From Isoptericola cucumis (lineage in GTDB: Bacteria; Actinomycetota; Actinomycetes; Actinomycetales; Cellulomonadaceae), in assembly GCF_014635665.1 (NCBI RefSeq), contig NZ_BMDG01000002.1, positions 1-64,000 on the forward strand: a DNA stretch of 64,000 nucleotides, written 5' to 3'. Position numbers and translations under genes: made by a program. The notes below the pieces were generated by a model. That model saw nothing but the letters and a program-made list of their open reading frames with translations, did not search any database and was not told the origin of the DNA. Position 1 is the stretch's first letter; each line of letters opens with the position of its first letter. Positions 7,740-16,669 of this stretch are shown piece by piece.

Positions 7740-8854
7740 TGGGTGCGCGGGAGCCTTCGCCGCGGCCGGCACGAGACGCCGGGGGCGGGCTGGCGGTGCG
7801 GGACGTCGTCGTGCGCTATGGCGACGCGTCTCGGGCCGGGAAGCGCGGTGGCACGACGGCGGTCGACGGCGTGTCGCTCGACGTCGCCGACGGCGAGGTG
7901 CTGGCGCTGCTCGGGCCGAGCGGGTGCGGCAAGTCGTCGCTGCTGCGGGCGGTGGCCGGTCTCGAGCCCGTCGCGGCCGGGCGGGTGCTGCTCGACGGCG
8001 CCGACCTGGCCGGTGTGCCGGTGCACCGGCGCGGGTTCGGGCTGATGTTCCAGGAGGGACAGCTGTTCCCGCACCGCGACGTCGGGCGCAACGTCGCGTA
8101 CGGGCTGCAGGCCGCGCGCGTGCCGCGGGCCGAGCAGGAGGAGCGCGTGCGCGAGCTGCTCGACGTCGTCGGCCTGGCCGGGTACGCGCGCCGGGCCGTG
8201 GTGACGCTCTCGGGCGGTGAGCGGCAGCGGGTCGCGCTCGCCCGGGCGCTGGCTCCGCGCCCCCGGCTGCTGCTGCTCGACGAGCCGCTCTCCGCCCTCG
8301 ACCGCGGGCTGCGCGAGCGCCTCGCCGTCGACGTGCGCGACGTGCTGCACGAGACCGGCACCACCGCCGTCTTCGTCACCCACGACCACGACGAGGCGTT
8401 CACCGTCGCCGACCGGGTCGCGGTGATGTCCGCCGGCCGGCTGCTGCAGGTGGCGCCGCCCGAGGAGCTGTGGCGCTCGCCCGCGTCCCGGCAGGTCGCC
8501 GGGTTCCTGGGCTACCAGGCGTTCGTGCCCGCCGGGGCGTTCGTGCCCGCCGGGGCGGGCGGGGCCGACGGTGCGGGCGGCGCCGACGGCGGCGAGCTCC
8601 TCGCCGTGGGGCCGACCGGGCTGCGCGTCGTGACCGAGCCGGACGGCGCCGGGGAGGGGCACGGCACGCCGTTCCACGGCGTGGTCGTGGGGTCCGTGTT
8701 CCGCCGCGGCCGCGCCGAGGTCACGGTCGACGTCGACCTCGGCGCCGGCGAGCAGCGGCTCGTGGCGATCGCCGACGGCGTCGACGTGCCCGGGGAGGGC
8801 GACAAGGCGGTCCTCGCGCTGGACCCGCGCGGCTGCGCACGCGTGCCGGGCTGA
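7739..8854 (+). CDS. thiQ: thiamine ABC transporter, ATP-binding protein
   Basis: The 371-residue ATPase carries Walker A (GPSGCGKSS), the Q-loop region (GLMFQEGQLFPHRDV), the signature LSGGERQRVALARAL, Walker B (LLLLDEPLSALD) and the switch His (FVTHDHDEA). A C-terminal domain of about 110 residues follows, more like the regulatory domains of spermidine/iron-type ATPases than the short E. coli ThiQ. Its linker contains small tandem repeats (FVPAGA twice, then GGADGA-type). It is coupled to thiP by a TGATG overlap and closes the riboswitch operon, converging on the response regulator gene. Confidence 0.9.
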   Translation: MGAREPSPRPARDAGGGLAVRDVVVRYGDASRAGKRGGTTAVDGVSLDVADGEVLALLGPSGCGKSSLLRAVAGLEPVAAGRVLLDGADLAGVPVHRRGFGLMFQEGQLFPHRDVGRNVAYGLQAARVPRAEQEERVRELLDVVGLAGYARRAVVTLSGGERQRVALARALAPRPRLLLLDEPLSALDRGLRERLAVDVRDVLHETGTTAVFVTHDHDEAFTVADRVAVMSAGRLLQVAPPEELWRSPASRQVAGFLGYQAFVPAGAFVPAGAGGADGAGGADGGELLAVGPTGLRVVTEPDGAGEGHGTPFHGVVVGSVFRRGRAEVTVDVDLGAGEQRLVAIADGVDVPGEGDKAVLALDPRGCARVPG

Positions 8855-8876
8855 GCCGCCGTCCCGCCGGACGTCG

Positions 8877-9578
8877 TCAGTCGTCGCCGGCCTCATGGAC
8901 CAGCAGCGCCACCTGGGTCCTGTTCTCGACGCCGAGCTTGTCCAGGACGCTCGACACGTGCGCCTTGACGGTCGGCACGCTGAGGTAGAGGTCGGCCGCG
9001 ATCTCCGCGTTGCTGGCCCCGCGGCCGAGGCGGGTGGCGACGTCGCGCTCGCGTCCAGTGAGGGCGCCCAGCGCCTCCCGGGCACGCTCACGGCCGCTGC
9101 CGGCCCCGGCGACGGCGTCCATCAGCCGGCGGGCCACGTCGGGCGCCAGGACCGGCTCGCCGGCGGCCGCCGCGCGCACCGCTGCGGCGATCCGGTCGGG
9201 CGCCATGTCCTTGAGGAGGTAGCCCGCAGCGCCCGCGCGCAGCGCCCCCGACACCTCCTCGGCGGTGTCGAACGTCGTGAGGACCACGACGGCGGGCGGC
9301 ATGGGCCGGGCGCGCACGCGACGCGTGGCCGCGATCCCGTCCACGCCGGGCATCCGCAGGTCCATGAGCACGACGTCGGCCGGGTGCGCGTCCAGCACGC
9401 CGGGGACCTCCGCGCCGTCGGCGGCCTCCGCCACGACCCGGATCCCGTGGGCGCCGTCGAGCATGAGCCGCAGGCCGGCGCGGACCAGCGCGTCGTCGTC
9501 CACGAGCACGATGCGCACCGGGGCGGTGCGCGGGGAGCTCGGGTCGGAGGAGGGGCCGGGCTCGGGCGTCGTCGTCAC
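8877..9578 (-). CDS. NarL/LuxR-family response regulator
   Basis: The 233-residue protein has a receiver domain (VRIVLVDDDALVRAGLRLML, phosphoacceptor Asp in VVLMDLRMPG, Thr in VVVLTTFD, Lys in YLLKD). A C-terminal LuxR-type HTH follows (LTGRERDVATRLGRGASNAEIA). The GTG at 9578 overlaps the stop of the kinase gene by 4 bases, so kinase and regulator are translated together. The regulated genes are unknown; the divergent DUF6069 membrane protein is one candidate. Confidence 0.92.
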   Translation of the reverse strand: MTTTPEPGPSSDPSSPRTAPVRIVLVDDDALVRAGLRLMLDGAHGIRVVAEAADGAEVPGVLDAHPADVVLMDLRMPGVDGIAATRRVRARPMPPAVVVLTTFDTAEEVSGALRAGAAGYLLKDMAPDRIAAAVRAAAAGEPVLAPDVARRLMDAVAGAGSGRERAREALGALTGRERDVATRLGRGASNAEIAADLYLSVPTVKAHVSSVLDKLGVENRTQVALLVHEAGDD

Positions 9579-10825
9579 GCGTCCCACGGTAGCCACGCCT
9601 CGACCGCGAACCCGCCCGACGCGTGGGGACCGGACGCGAGCGTGCCGCCCAGCAGCGTGACCCGCTCGCGCAGCCCGACCAGCCCCGTGCCGGTCCCCAC
9701 GCCCTGCGGCGCGGCGGCGCCCTCGGCGGCGCCGTCGTCGACCACGCGCGCCCGCGTCTCGCCGGGCGAGGTCGTGACGGTCACGCGCACGGCCGCGCCC
9801 GGTGCGTGCCGGCGGGCGTTGGTGAGCCCCTCCTGCACGACGCGGAACACGGCCGTCGCGACCGCGGCGGGCAGGGCGGCGCCGTCGACGCCCGCGTGCT
9901 CGTACGAGACGTCGGCTCCGGCGGCACGGGAGTCGTCCACCAGCCGCCGCACGTCGTCCAGGCCCGGGACCGGGCCCAGGTCGTCGGGGCCGGCGCGCAG
10001 CAGGCGCACGACCTGGCGCAGGTCCTCGAGCGCGTCGCTCACGCCCGCGCGCACCCGGCCCGCTGCCGCCGCGAGCTGTGCCGGGTCGGCGTCGGGCCGG
10101 TACTCCATGGCCCCGGCGGTCGCGGCCAGGAGGGACAGCCGGTGCGCGAGGGTGTCGTGCATCTCGCGGGCGATGCGGGTGCGCTCGGCCGTCCGCGCCT
10201 CGGCGACGCGCCGCTCCTGCTGGGCCTCGGCGCGGCGGGCCCGGTCGCGCAACGACCACAGCACGAGGGCACGTTCGCGGCCGTACGCGCCCCAGCCGAG
10301 GAGCGCGGCGTGCACCGCGACGTCGCACAGGAGCCACCAGCCCAGCGGCAGGCTCTCCGGCCGCCACAGCGCCTGGACGGCGTGCCCCAGCACGCCGGCC
10401 CCCGCGACCCACACGGCCGTGCGGAACGGGTACCAGCGTGCGACCTGCAGCGTCCCCACGGTCGCCGCGGGGGTGGCCGCGCCCGAGACCGCCGCGAGGA
10501 CCGCGAGGGCGACCGCCGCGGCGACGGCGCGGCGGGTGAAGAGCACCGGCACGAGCGCGACGGCCGCGACCGCCACCGCGACGTCGACGGCGGCCGGCAC
10601 CTGCGGCGTCGTGCCGACGACCGGTCCCAGGCCCGGGGACGAGGTGACGACGGCGGCCGTGGCGGCGGCGGTCAGGGCGGCGACGAGCGCCCACGCGGTC
10701 GCGAGGACGCCGACCGGCACCGCGGGCGGGCCGTGGTCGGGCGGCGGCCACGGGGCGTCGTCGGGCCGGCCGCCGGGGCCGGGGCAGGGTGCCGCTGCGG
10801 TCGGGGTGGTGCCGGCGGTGGTCAT
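9575..10825 (-). CDS. DesK-type sensor histidine kinase
   Basis: The 416-residue membrane kinase has about five hydrophobic segments in its first 190 residues. A HisKA_3 domain follows (TRIAREMHDTLAHRLSLL, with the phosphorylated His in MHD). It ends in a HATPase domain (FRVVQEGLTNARRHAPG N-box and GTGLVGLRERV G-box). This is the NarX/DesK class that pairs with NarL-type regulators, as the 4-base overlap with the next gene confirms. The start is ATG 10825; longer in-frame extensions exist but lack support. The signal sensed is unknown. Confidence 0.9.
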   Translation of the reverse strand: MTTAGTTPTAAAPCPGPGGRPDDAPWPPPDHGPPAVPVGVLATAWALVAALTAAATAAVVTSSPGLGPVVGTTPQVPAAVDVAVAVAAVALVPVLFTRRAVAAAVALAVLAAVSGAATPAATVGTLQVARWYPFRTAVWVAGAGVLGHAVQALWRPESLPLGWWLLCDVAVHAALLGWGAYGRERALVLWSLRDRARRAEAQQERRVAEARTAERTRIAREMHDTLAHRLSLLAATAGAMEYRPDADPAQLAAAAGRVRAGVSDALEDLRQVVRLLRAGPDDLGPVPGLDDVRRLVDDSRAAGADVSYEHAGVDGAALPAAVATAVFRVVQEGLTNARRHAPGAAVRVTVTTSPGETRARVVDDGAAEGAAAPQGVGTGTGLVGLRERVTLLGGTLASGPHASGGFAVEAWLPWDA

Positions 10826-10991
10826 GACGGGGACGCTACGGCGCGCCGGCGTCGACCGGCACCGACGAAAGTCGGGGGTCGGCCCGACCGACGGCGCCCT
10901 CACGACCGACCTCGGCAGGGCGCGCGGCGGCACGGGCCCGCGGGATGGTCGTCGTGCCGGCAGGGAGCCGGCTCGAGGAGGGGACGAGGAC

Positions 10992-11450
10992 ATGGACGCG
11001 ACGGAGAGCTCGACCACCGGCGGGGCCGCCCCGGGCAGCACGGCGCGACGCCCGCGGTGGACCCGCACGAGGACGGTCGTGGTGGCGGCGGTGATCACCG
11101 GGCCGCTCGTCTACCTCGTCGGCACGCTGCTGGGCGTCGACCCGCAGGTGCGGTCCGGGACCGGCACGTTCGAGGTGCCGATCTCGTTCGTGATCGGCGC
11201 GAGCCTCACGGCCGCGCTGGGCGGCTGGGGCGTGCGTGCGCTGCTGCTCCGGACCAGGAGCGGGGGCCGTGCGGCGTGGTACCTGCTGTGCGCGGCGGTG
11301 CTCCTGGTGTCGCTGGCGGGGCCGCTGGGTGCCGCGAACCCGGGTGCCGTGGCGCTCCTGACGCTCGAGCACCTGGCCGTGGGCGGCGTCATCATGTTCG
11401 GTCTCGCCGGGGCGACCGCCGGCGGGGGCCGGGCCGCGCGGCGTCCCTGA
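10992..11450 (+). CDS. DUF6069-like four-helix membrane protein
   Basis: A 152-residue protein with four predicted membrane segments after a short cytoplasmic N-terminus (starting VVVAAVITGPLVYLVGTLLG). It looks like the actinobacterial DUF6069 family, which has no known function. The start ATG 10992 follows a purine-rich GAGGAGGGGACGAGGA site. It is divergent from the two-component pair, a common arrangement for a target gene. The family call is from memory of the fold and length and is moderately sure. Confidence 0.65.
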   Translation: MDATESSTTGGAAPGSTARRPRWTRTRTVVVAAVITGPLVYLVGTLLGVDPQVRSGTGTFEVPISFVIGASLTAALGGWGVRALLLRTRSGGRAAWYLLCAAVLLVSLAGPLGAANPGAVALLTLEHLAVGGVIMFGLAGATAGGGRAARRP

Positions 11451-11557
11451 GCGGGTGGGGCGGGCCTCGGCGAGAATGGGCGGCGGGTCGCCGTCGTCCC
11501 GGCCGCGACGCGGCGGGGGCGCGCGCCCTCGCCGACCAGCCCACGGAAGGACGCCTC

Positions 11558-12172
11558 ATGGCCTCGGTCGTCTCCACCCTGTTCATCTCGCTCGACGGCG
11601 TGGCCGAGATCGACCCGGCCTGGCACTTCCCGTACTTCGACGACCACATGGCCGGCGCCGTCGACGACGACTACCGCGACACCGACGTCCTGCTGATCGG
11701 CCGCGTCACGTACGACAGCTTCGCCGGCGCGTGGCCCGAGCGGGAGGAGGCCGGCGAGGAGGACGCCGAGTTCGCCAGGCGGCTCGGGAACATGCGCAAG
11801 GTCGTGGCCACGCGGGGGAGCCAGGACCTCGGGTGGCGCCACGTCGAGCGCCTCGAGGGCGACCTGCCGGCCGCCGTCGCCGCCCTCAAGGGCGAGGACG
11901 GCGTCGAGAAGGTGCTGGTGCCCGGCTCGCTGTCCGTGGTGCGCCAGCTGCTCGCGGCCGGCCTGCTCGACGAGCTGCGGCTGCTGGTGCACCCGGTGGC
12001 GGCGCGGCACGGCGAGCGGCTGTTCGACGAGGGAGAGCCGATCTACCCCCTGACGCTGCTGCGGTCGGAGGCGTTCCCCACCGGCGTCGTGCGGCTGATC
12101 TACGCGCCGAGCGCGCTGCCGAACGCCGACGGCTACGAGGAGGTCAAGGGCAAGGTCCCCAGCGGGGAGTGA
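11558..12172 (+). CDS. dihydrofolate-reductase-like (RibD C-terminal domain) protein
   Basis: The 204-residue protein has the RibD_C/DHFR-like fold seen in many small actinobacterial reductases. Visible features are SLDGVAE at the N-terminus, LLIGRVTYDSFAGAWP, a KVVATR strand and KVLVPGSLSVVRQLLAAGLLDE for NADPH binding. These proteins are not true folate reductases as far as is known; the substrate is undetermined. ATG 11558 has a GGAAGGA site. It converges on pgi with a hairpin between them. Confidence 0.8.
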   Translation: MASVVSTLFISLDGVAEIDPAWHFPYFDDHMAGAVDDDYRDTDVLLIGRVTYDSFAGAWPEREEAGEEDAEFARRLGNMRKVVATRGSQDLGWRHVERLEGDLPAAVAALKGEDGVEKVLVPGSLSVVRQLLAAGLLDELRLLVHPVAARHGERLFDEGEPIYPLTLLRSEAFPTGVVRLIYAPSALPNADGYEEVKGKVPSGE

Positions 12173-12195
12173 GCGGCCCGCCCGGCGGGCCGCTC
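12171..12195. terminator. bidirectional terminator hairpin
   Basis: GAGCGGCCCGCC (12171-12182) is complementary to GGCGGGCCGCTC (12184-12195). About 10-11 bp can form between the convergent DHFR-like and pgi genes. Confidence 0.65.
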
Positions 12196-12208
12196 GATCG
12201 ACGCGGCG

Positions 12209-13918
12209 TCAGCCGCGGCGGTCCCGGTAGTAGCGGATCAGGGACTGCGTCGACGCGTCCTGGGCGTCGAGCGCGGCGTCGTCGCCCGAGACGGCGGGGG
12301 CGACCTCCAGGGCCAGCTTCTTGCCGAGCTCCACGCCCCACTGGTCGAACGAGTCGATGCCCCACACGACGCCCTGCGTGAACGTCACGTGCTCGTACAG
12401 GGCGACGAGCTGGCCCAGCACCGACGGCGTGAGCGCGGGCGCCATGATCGACGTCGTCGGACGGTTGCCCGAGAACGTGCGCGCGCTGACCAGGTCCTCG
12501 GCCGTGCCCTCGGCGCGCACCTCGTCCGCCGTCTTCCCGAACGCGAGGGCCTTCGTCTGGGCGAAGAAGTTCGCCAGGAACAGCTCGTGGACGTCGGCGC
12601 CGGCGGGCACGGTCTTGCCGTCGCCCTCGGTGTCCGTCAGCGGGTAGGCCGGGTTCGCGAAGGCGATGAAGTCGGCCGGGACCAGCTGCGTCCCCTGGTG
12701 GATGAGCTGGTAGAACGCGTGCTGGCCGTTGGTGCCGGGCTCGCCCCAGAAGACCTCGCCTGTCTGCGTGGTGACGTGCGAGCCGTCCCAGCGCACCGAC
12801 TTGCCGTTCGACTCCATCGTGAGCTGCTGCAGGTACGCGGGGAAGCGGTGCAGCTGCTGCGCGTACGGCAGCACGGCGTGCGTGTGCCCGCCCAGGAAGT
12901 TGACGTACCAGACGTTGAGCAGCCCCATGAGCGCCGGCACGTTCCGCTCCAGCGGGGTGCTGCGGAAGTGCTCGTCGACGGCGCGGAAGCCCGCCAGCAG
13001 CTCGCGGAAGGCGTCCGGGCCGAACGCGATCGCCAGCGACGTGCCGATCGCGGAGTCCACCGAGTAGCGACCGCCCACCCAGTCCCAGAACCCGAACGCG
13101 TTCGCGGGGTCGATGCCGAACGCCTCGACCTTGTCCAGCGCCGTCGACACGGCGACGAAGTGGGCCCGCACGGCGGCCTGCTTCGCGTCGGCGTCGTCCT
13201 CGATGGCGCCCTGCGCGATGAGCTGCTCCCACAGCCACGCGCGGGCGAGCCGGGCGTTGGTGAGGGTCTCCAGGGTGCCGAACGTCTTGGACGCGACGAT
13301 GAACAGCGTCGTCTCGGGGTCCAGGCCCGCCGTCTTCTGCGCCACGTCCGTCGGGTCGATGTTGGAGACGAACCGCACCTCCAGGCCGTGGAGCAGGTAC
13401 GGCCGCAGCGCCTCGTAGGCCATGACCGGCCCGAGGTCGGAGCCGCCGATGCCGATGTTGACGACCGTGCGCACCGGCTTGCCCGTGATCCCCGTCCAGC
13501 CGCCGGAGCGCACGTCGTCGGCGAAGGCGGACACCTGGTCGAGCACGGCCGCGACGTCGGCGTCCACGTCCTGACCGTCGACGACGAGGGGCGGCTGCGT
13601 GCCGGGCGCGCGGCGCAGGGCCGTGTGCAGCACCGCGCGGTCCTCGGTGACGTTGATGTGCTCGCCGGTGAACATGGCCTCGATCCGCTCCGGCAGGTGC
13701 ACCTCGCGGGCCAGCCGCACCAGCAGCTCGAGGGTCTCGTCGGTGGCGAGGTTCTTCGACAGGTCGACGAACAGGTCGCCCGCGGTGTGGCTCATCCGCT
13801 CGGCGCGGCCCGGGTCGTCCGCGAACCAGCCCCGCAGGTCCCCGCGGAACTCCTGGTAGTGGCCGTAGAGCTCGCCCCACGCCGGGGTCGTGGTCGGGTC
13901 GACGGGGGAGGTGCTCAT
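12209..13918 (-). CDS. pgi: glucose-6-phosphate isomerase
   Basis: The 569-residue enzyme interconverts glucose-6-phosphate and fructose-6-phosphate in glycolysis and gluconeogenesis. It shows the PGI signatures: [47 protein letters not shown] and the [19 protein letters not shown] active-site region. The length equals that of the long PGI class (about 550 residues). The start is ATG 13918, with GAAGGAAGAGC upstream. It appears monocistronic. Confidence 0.96.
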   Translation of the reverse strand: MSTSPVDPTTTPAWGELYGHYQEFRGDLRGWFADDPGRAERMSHTAGDLFVDLSKNLATDETLELLVRLAREVHLPERIEAMFTGEHINVTEDRAVLHTALRRAPGTQPPLVVDGQDVDADVAAVLDQVSAFADDVRSGGWTGITGKPVRTVVNIGIGGSDLGPVMAYEALRPYLLHGLEVRFVSNIDPTDVAQKTAGLDPETTLFIVASKTFGTLETLTNARLARAWLWEQLIAQGAIEDDADAKQAAVRAHFVAVSTALDKVEAFGIDPANAFGFWDWVGGRYSVDSAIGTSLAIAFGPDAFRELLAGFRAVDEHFRSTPLERNVPALMGLLNVWYVNFLGGHTHAVLPYAQQLHRFPAYLQQLTMESNGKSVRWDGSHVTTQTGEVFWGEPGTNGQHAFYQLIHQGTQLVPADFIAFANPAYPLTDTEGDGKTVPAGADVHELFLANFFAQTKALAFGKTADEVRAEGTAEDLVSARTFSGNRPTTSIMAPALTPSVLGQLVALYEHVTFTQGVVWGIDSFDQWGVELGKKLALEVAPAVSGDDAALDAQDASTQSLIRYYRDRRG

Positions 13919-14148
13919 GCCTGCTCTTCCTTCGTGCGGACGGGGCGTCCCCCGCGGGGGACGACGGCGGTCCTACGGTAACCAGCCCTGGGCCCGGTCG
14001 CTGGCGGACGGCCGGTGACGGACCGGGACGGGGCAGGGTCGGACGGGGTCGGACGGACCGGGCCGGCTCCCGCGGTGGCGGCCGCCGGGGCCCGGTGCCA
14101 CGATGCCGAGCAGCCGGGAACCGGTCCCGGCCCGACGGGGAGGGACGC

Positions 14149-14634
14149 ATGGCGCGATTCATGGTCTGGAAGTTCGACGACCCGGAGGCGGCGGGACGCG
14201 CCGTCCACGTGCTCAAGGACGCCGAGGCCGAGGGCCTCGTGAAGATCATCGACCACTCGGTGGTGAGCTGGCCCGAGGGGGCGAAGAAGCCCACCGCGCA
14301 CGGCCAGAACGAGGACGCGGCGAAAGCCTCCGGGTGGGGCGCCTTCTGGGGCCTGCTGCTCGGCGCGCTGTTCTTCCTGCCCGTCATCGGCGCCGTCGCC
14401 GGCGCCGCGATCGGCGGCATCACGAAGGCGCTGTCCGAGGTCGGCATCTCCGGCAAGGACATCGACGCGATGAAGGAGCAGATCGTGCCCGGCACCTCGG
14501 CGCTGTTCCTCGTGACGGAGCAGATCGACCCCGACCGCCTGGCCGAGCGCTTCCACGGCGTGCAGGCGACGCTGGTGAGCACCAACCTCACGGACGCGGA
14601 GCGTCGCACGCTGCTGGACACGTTCGGGCAGTGA
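14149..14634 (+). CDS. DUF1269 family protein
   Basis: The 161-residue protein has a central Gly/Ala-rich hydrophobic hairpin (GAFWGLLLGALFFLPVIGAVAGAAIGG) flanked by two alpha/beta parts, the layout of DUF1269. The family has no established biochemical role. ATG 14149 follows GGGGAGGGAC; a second in-frame ATG lies 12 bases on. It is monocistronic with a perfect terminator after it. Confidence 0.82.
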   Translation: MARFMVWKFDDPEAAGRAVHVLKDAEAEGLVKIIDHSVVSWPEGAKKPTAHGQNEDAAKASGWGAFWGLLLGALFFLPVIGAVAGAAIGGITKALSEVGISGKDIDAMKEQIVPGTSALFLVTEQIDPDRLAERFHGVQATLVSTNLTDAERRTLLDTFGQ

Positions 14635-14639
14635 CGTCC

Positions 14640-14678
14640 CGGCCGGGCCCGTCGGAGACCGGACGACGGGCCCGGCCG
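14640..14678. terminator. bidirectional terminator hairpin
   Basis: A perfect 15-bp stem (14640-14654 with 14664-14678) and a 9-base loop lie between the convergent DUF1269 and small unknown genes. Confidence 0.8.
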
Positions 14679-14708
14679 CGGATCAGGCCCCGAGGGGCAG
14701 GCCGAGGG

Positions 14709-14996
14709 TCAGGCCGCGTACCAGCGGTTGCCCCAGCGCCGGGTGAGCCGGCCGCCGAACGTGTCGGCCAGGGCGTCGACACGGTCCTGCACGGCGTCGG
14801 CGACCCGGTGCGCCGCCGCGTCGTCGTCCGCGAGGAAGCGGACGGTGATGCGGGCCCGGCCGCGCACCACGCCCACGTCGTACGACTCGACCGTGGTGAG
14901 CTCCCGTGCGGCGTCGGCCGCGGCGGGCAGGACGTCCGCGGGGTCCACCCCGGGCTGCAGGAGACCGACGGCGAGGCTCACGCGATAGGACGGCAC
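14709..14996 (-). CDS. small protein of unknown function
   Basis: A 95-residue protein that I do not recognise. It alternates predicted strands and helices (YRVSLAVGLL; DPADVLPAAADAARELT; YDVGVVRGRARITVRFLA; VADAVQDRVDAL), suggesting a small ferredoxin-like alpha/beta fold, and ends in RRWGNRWYAA. Base composition is like its neighbours. It is divergent from cutC with about 90 bases between and convergent with the DUF1269 gene. The coding call rests on strong third-position GC bias and a defined start. Confidence 0.65.
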   Translation of the reverse strand: MPSYRVSLAVGLLQPGVDPADVLPAAADAARELTTVESYDVGVVRGRARITVRFLADDDAAAHRVADAVQDRVDALADTFGGRLTRRWGNRWYAA

Positions 14997-15084
14997 CCGC
15001 CGATCCTGCCACCGCTCCCGCCGACCACGATGCCGTCACATCCCGCTCCCGTGACCTGCACCCCCGCCCCGTAGACTCGCCGCC

Positions 15085-15939
15085 GTGACTGCCGACCCGT
15101 CGCCCGCCGTCGAGCCCGACGCCACCCCCGACCCGCGCACGCCGTCCCGTCCCGGCCGGGGCGTCGCCCTCGAGATCGCCGTGCAGGACGTCGCCGGTGC
15201 GCGCGCCGCCGCGGCCGGCGGCGCCGACCGGGTCGAGCTCTGCGCCGCCCTCGCCGGCACCGGCGGGCTGACGCCCTCCGCCGGGATGGTCGCCGCGGTG
15301 GCCGACGCGCTGCGCGGCACCGGCGTCGGGGCCCACGTGCTCGTGCGCTCGCGCGCCGGCGGCTTCGTGCCCGCGCCCGACGAGGTGGACGTGCAGGTGC
15401 GCGACGTGCGCGCCGTGCTGGAGGCCGGGGCCGACGGCGTCGTCGTCGGTGCGCTGACCGCCGACGGCCGGGTCGACGCCGCGACCCTCGCCGCCCTCGT
15501 CGCCGCCGCCGACGGGGCGGAGGTCACCTTCCACCGCGCGATCGACCAGGTGGAGCGTCCGGTCGAGATCCTGGAGACGCTCGCCGCCGCGGGGGTGCGC
15601 CGCGTGCTCACCTCGGGCGGCGCCGCCCGTGCGGGCGACGGCCTGGACGTCCTCGCGGCGCTCGCGGACCGCGGACGTGAGCTGGGTGTCGAGATCATGG
15701 CGGGCGGTGGCGTGCGCACCGAGGACGTGGCCGCGCTCGTCGCCGCCGGCGTCGACGCCGTGCACCTGTCCGCGCGGCGCACCGTGTCCGCCGACGGCGG
15801 CCCGGGCGGCGGCGGCACCGGCGGGTACGACGTCACCGACCCGGCCGCCGTCGCCGCCGCGCGCGCGGCCCTCGACGCGGCCCTCGGCGCGACGCCCGGT
15901 GCTGCGGCCCGGTCCGGCGCGGGGCGGGTCGCCCCGTGA
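15085..15939 (+). CDS. cutC: CutC family protein (copper homeostasis)
   Basis: The 284-residue protein has the CutC TIM-barrel features: LEIAVQDVAGARAAAAGGADRVELCAAL at the N-terminus, VLVRSRAGGFV, DGVVVGALTADGRVD, VTFHRAIDQ, RVLTSGG and IMAGGGV. CutC has been linked to copper tolerance, although its molecular role is disputed. It starts at GTG 15085 with a disordered Pro-rich extension of about 25 residues and overlaps dedA by 4 bases (GTGA). Confidence 0.92.
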   Translation: MTADPSPAVEPDATPDPRTPSRPGRGVALEIAVQDVAGARAAAAGGADRVELCAALAGTGGLTPSAGMVAAVADALRGTGVGAHVLVRSRAGGFVPAPDEVDVQVRDVRAVLEAGADGVVVGALTADGRVDAATLAALVAAADGAEVTFHRAIDQVERPVEILETLAAAGVRRVLTSGGAARAGDGLDVLAALADRGRELGVEIMAGGGVRTEDVAALVAAGVDAVHLSARRTVSADGGPGGGGTGGYDVTDPAAVAAARAALDAALGATPGAAARSGAGRVAP

Positions 15940-16634
15940 GCGGCCTGGCAGCGTCCGCGACCGACCCGTCGCAGGGCTACGACGGCTTCATCGGCTGGGT
16001 GCTGAGCCTCATGGAGACGCTCGGCGAGGTCGGCGTGGGTGCGGCGGTGCTGATCGAGACCTTCGTGCCGCCGATCCCGTCCGAGGCCGTGCTGCCCGCG
16101 GCCGGCTTCCTCGCCTACGACGGCCGGATGAACGCGTGGCTCGCGATCCTCGCGGCGACGCTCGGCGCCGTCGTCGGTGCGTGGCTCTGGTGGTACATCG
16201 GGCGGCTGCTGGGCCGCGAGCGCACCCGCGCCATCGTGGACCGGATCCCGCTCATGGACGGCACCGACTTCGACAAGGCGGAGACGTTCTTCGCGAGGTG
16301 GGGCCGCACCGCCGTGCTGGTGGGCCGCTGCGTGCCGCTGGTGCGCAGCTTCATCTCGATCCCCGCCGGGATCGAGCGCATGCCGTTCTGGTCGTTCACG
16401 CTGTACACGGCGATCGGGTCGGGCGTGTGGAACGCCATCTGGGTGGGCCTCGGCTACGCGTTCGGCCCGGCGATCGAGCCGGTGCTGGAGCAGTGGAGCG
16501 GCATCCTCTCGGACGCGGTCCTGGTCGTCATCGGCCTGCTGGTGCTGTGGTTCGTCGTGGTGCGCCTGCGTTCCCGCTACCGCGCGCGCCGCGGCCCGCA
16601 GGAGCCCGAGCGCCGTCACCAGCGCCCGCGCTGA
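15936..16634 (+). CDS. DedA family membrane protein
   Basis: The 232-residue protein carries the DedA/SNARE-associated domain: ETFVPPIPSEAVLPAAGFLAYDG near the N-terminus, then GAWLWWYIGRLLGRERTR, and the conserved GRCVPLVRSFISIPAGIERM. Hydrophobic segments follow to the C-terminus. DedA proteins act in membrane homeostasis and lipid or polyprenyl-phosphate flipping. GTG 15936 overlaps the cutC stop, so the pair is an operon. A functional link to CutC is not obvious. Confidence 0.9.
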   Translation: MSGLAASATDPSQGYDGFIGWVLSLMETLGEVGVGAAVLIETFVPPIPSEAVLPAAGFLAYDGRMNAWLAILAATLGAVVGAWLWWYIGRLLGRERTRAIVDRIPLMDGTDFDKAETFFARWGRTAVLVGRCVPLVRSFISIPAGIERMPFWSFTLYTAIGSGVWNAIWVGLGYAFGPAIEPVLEQWSGILSDAVLVVIGLLVLWFVVVRLRSRYRARRGPQEPERRHQRPR

Positions 16635-16669
16635 CGACCCGTCCCGACCGGCCGTCCTGACCGCTCGCC

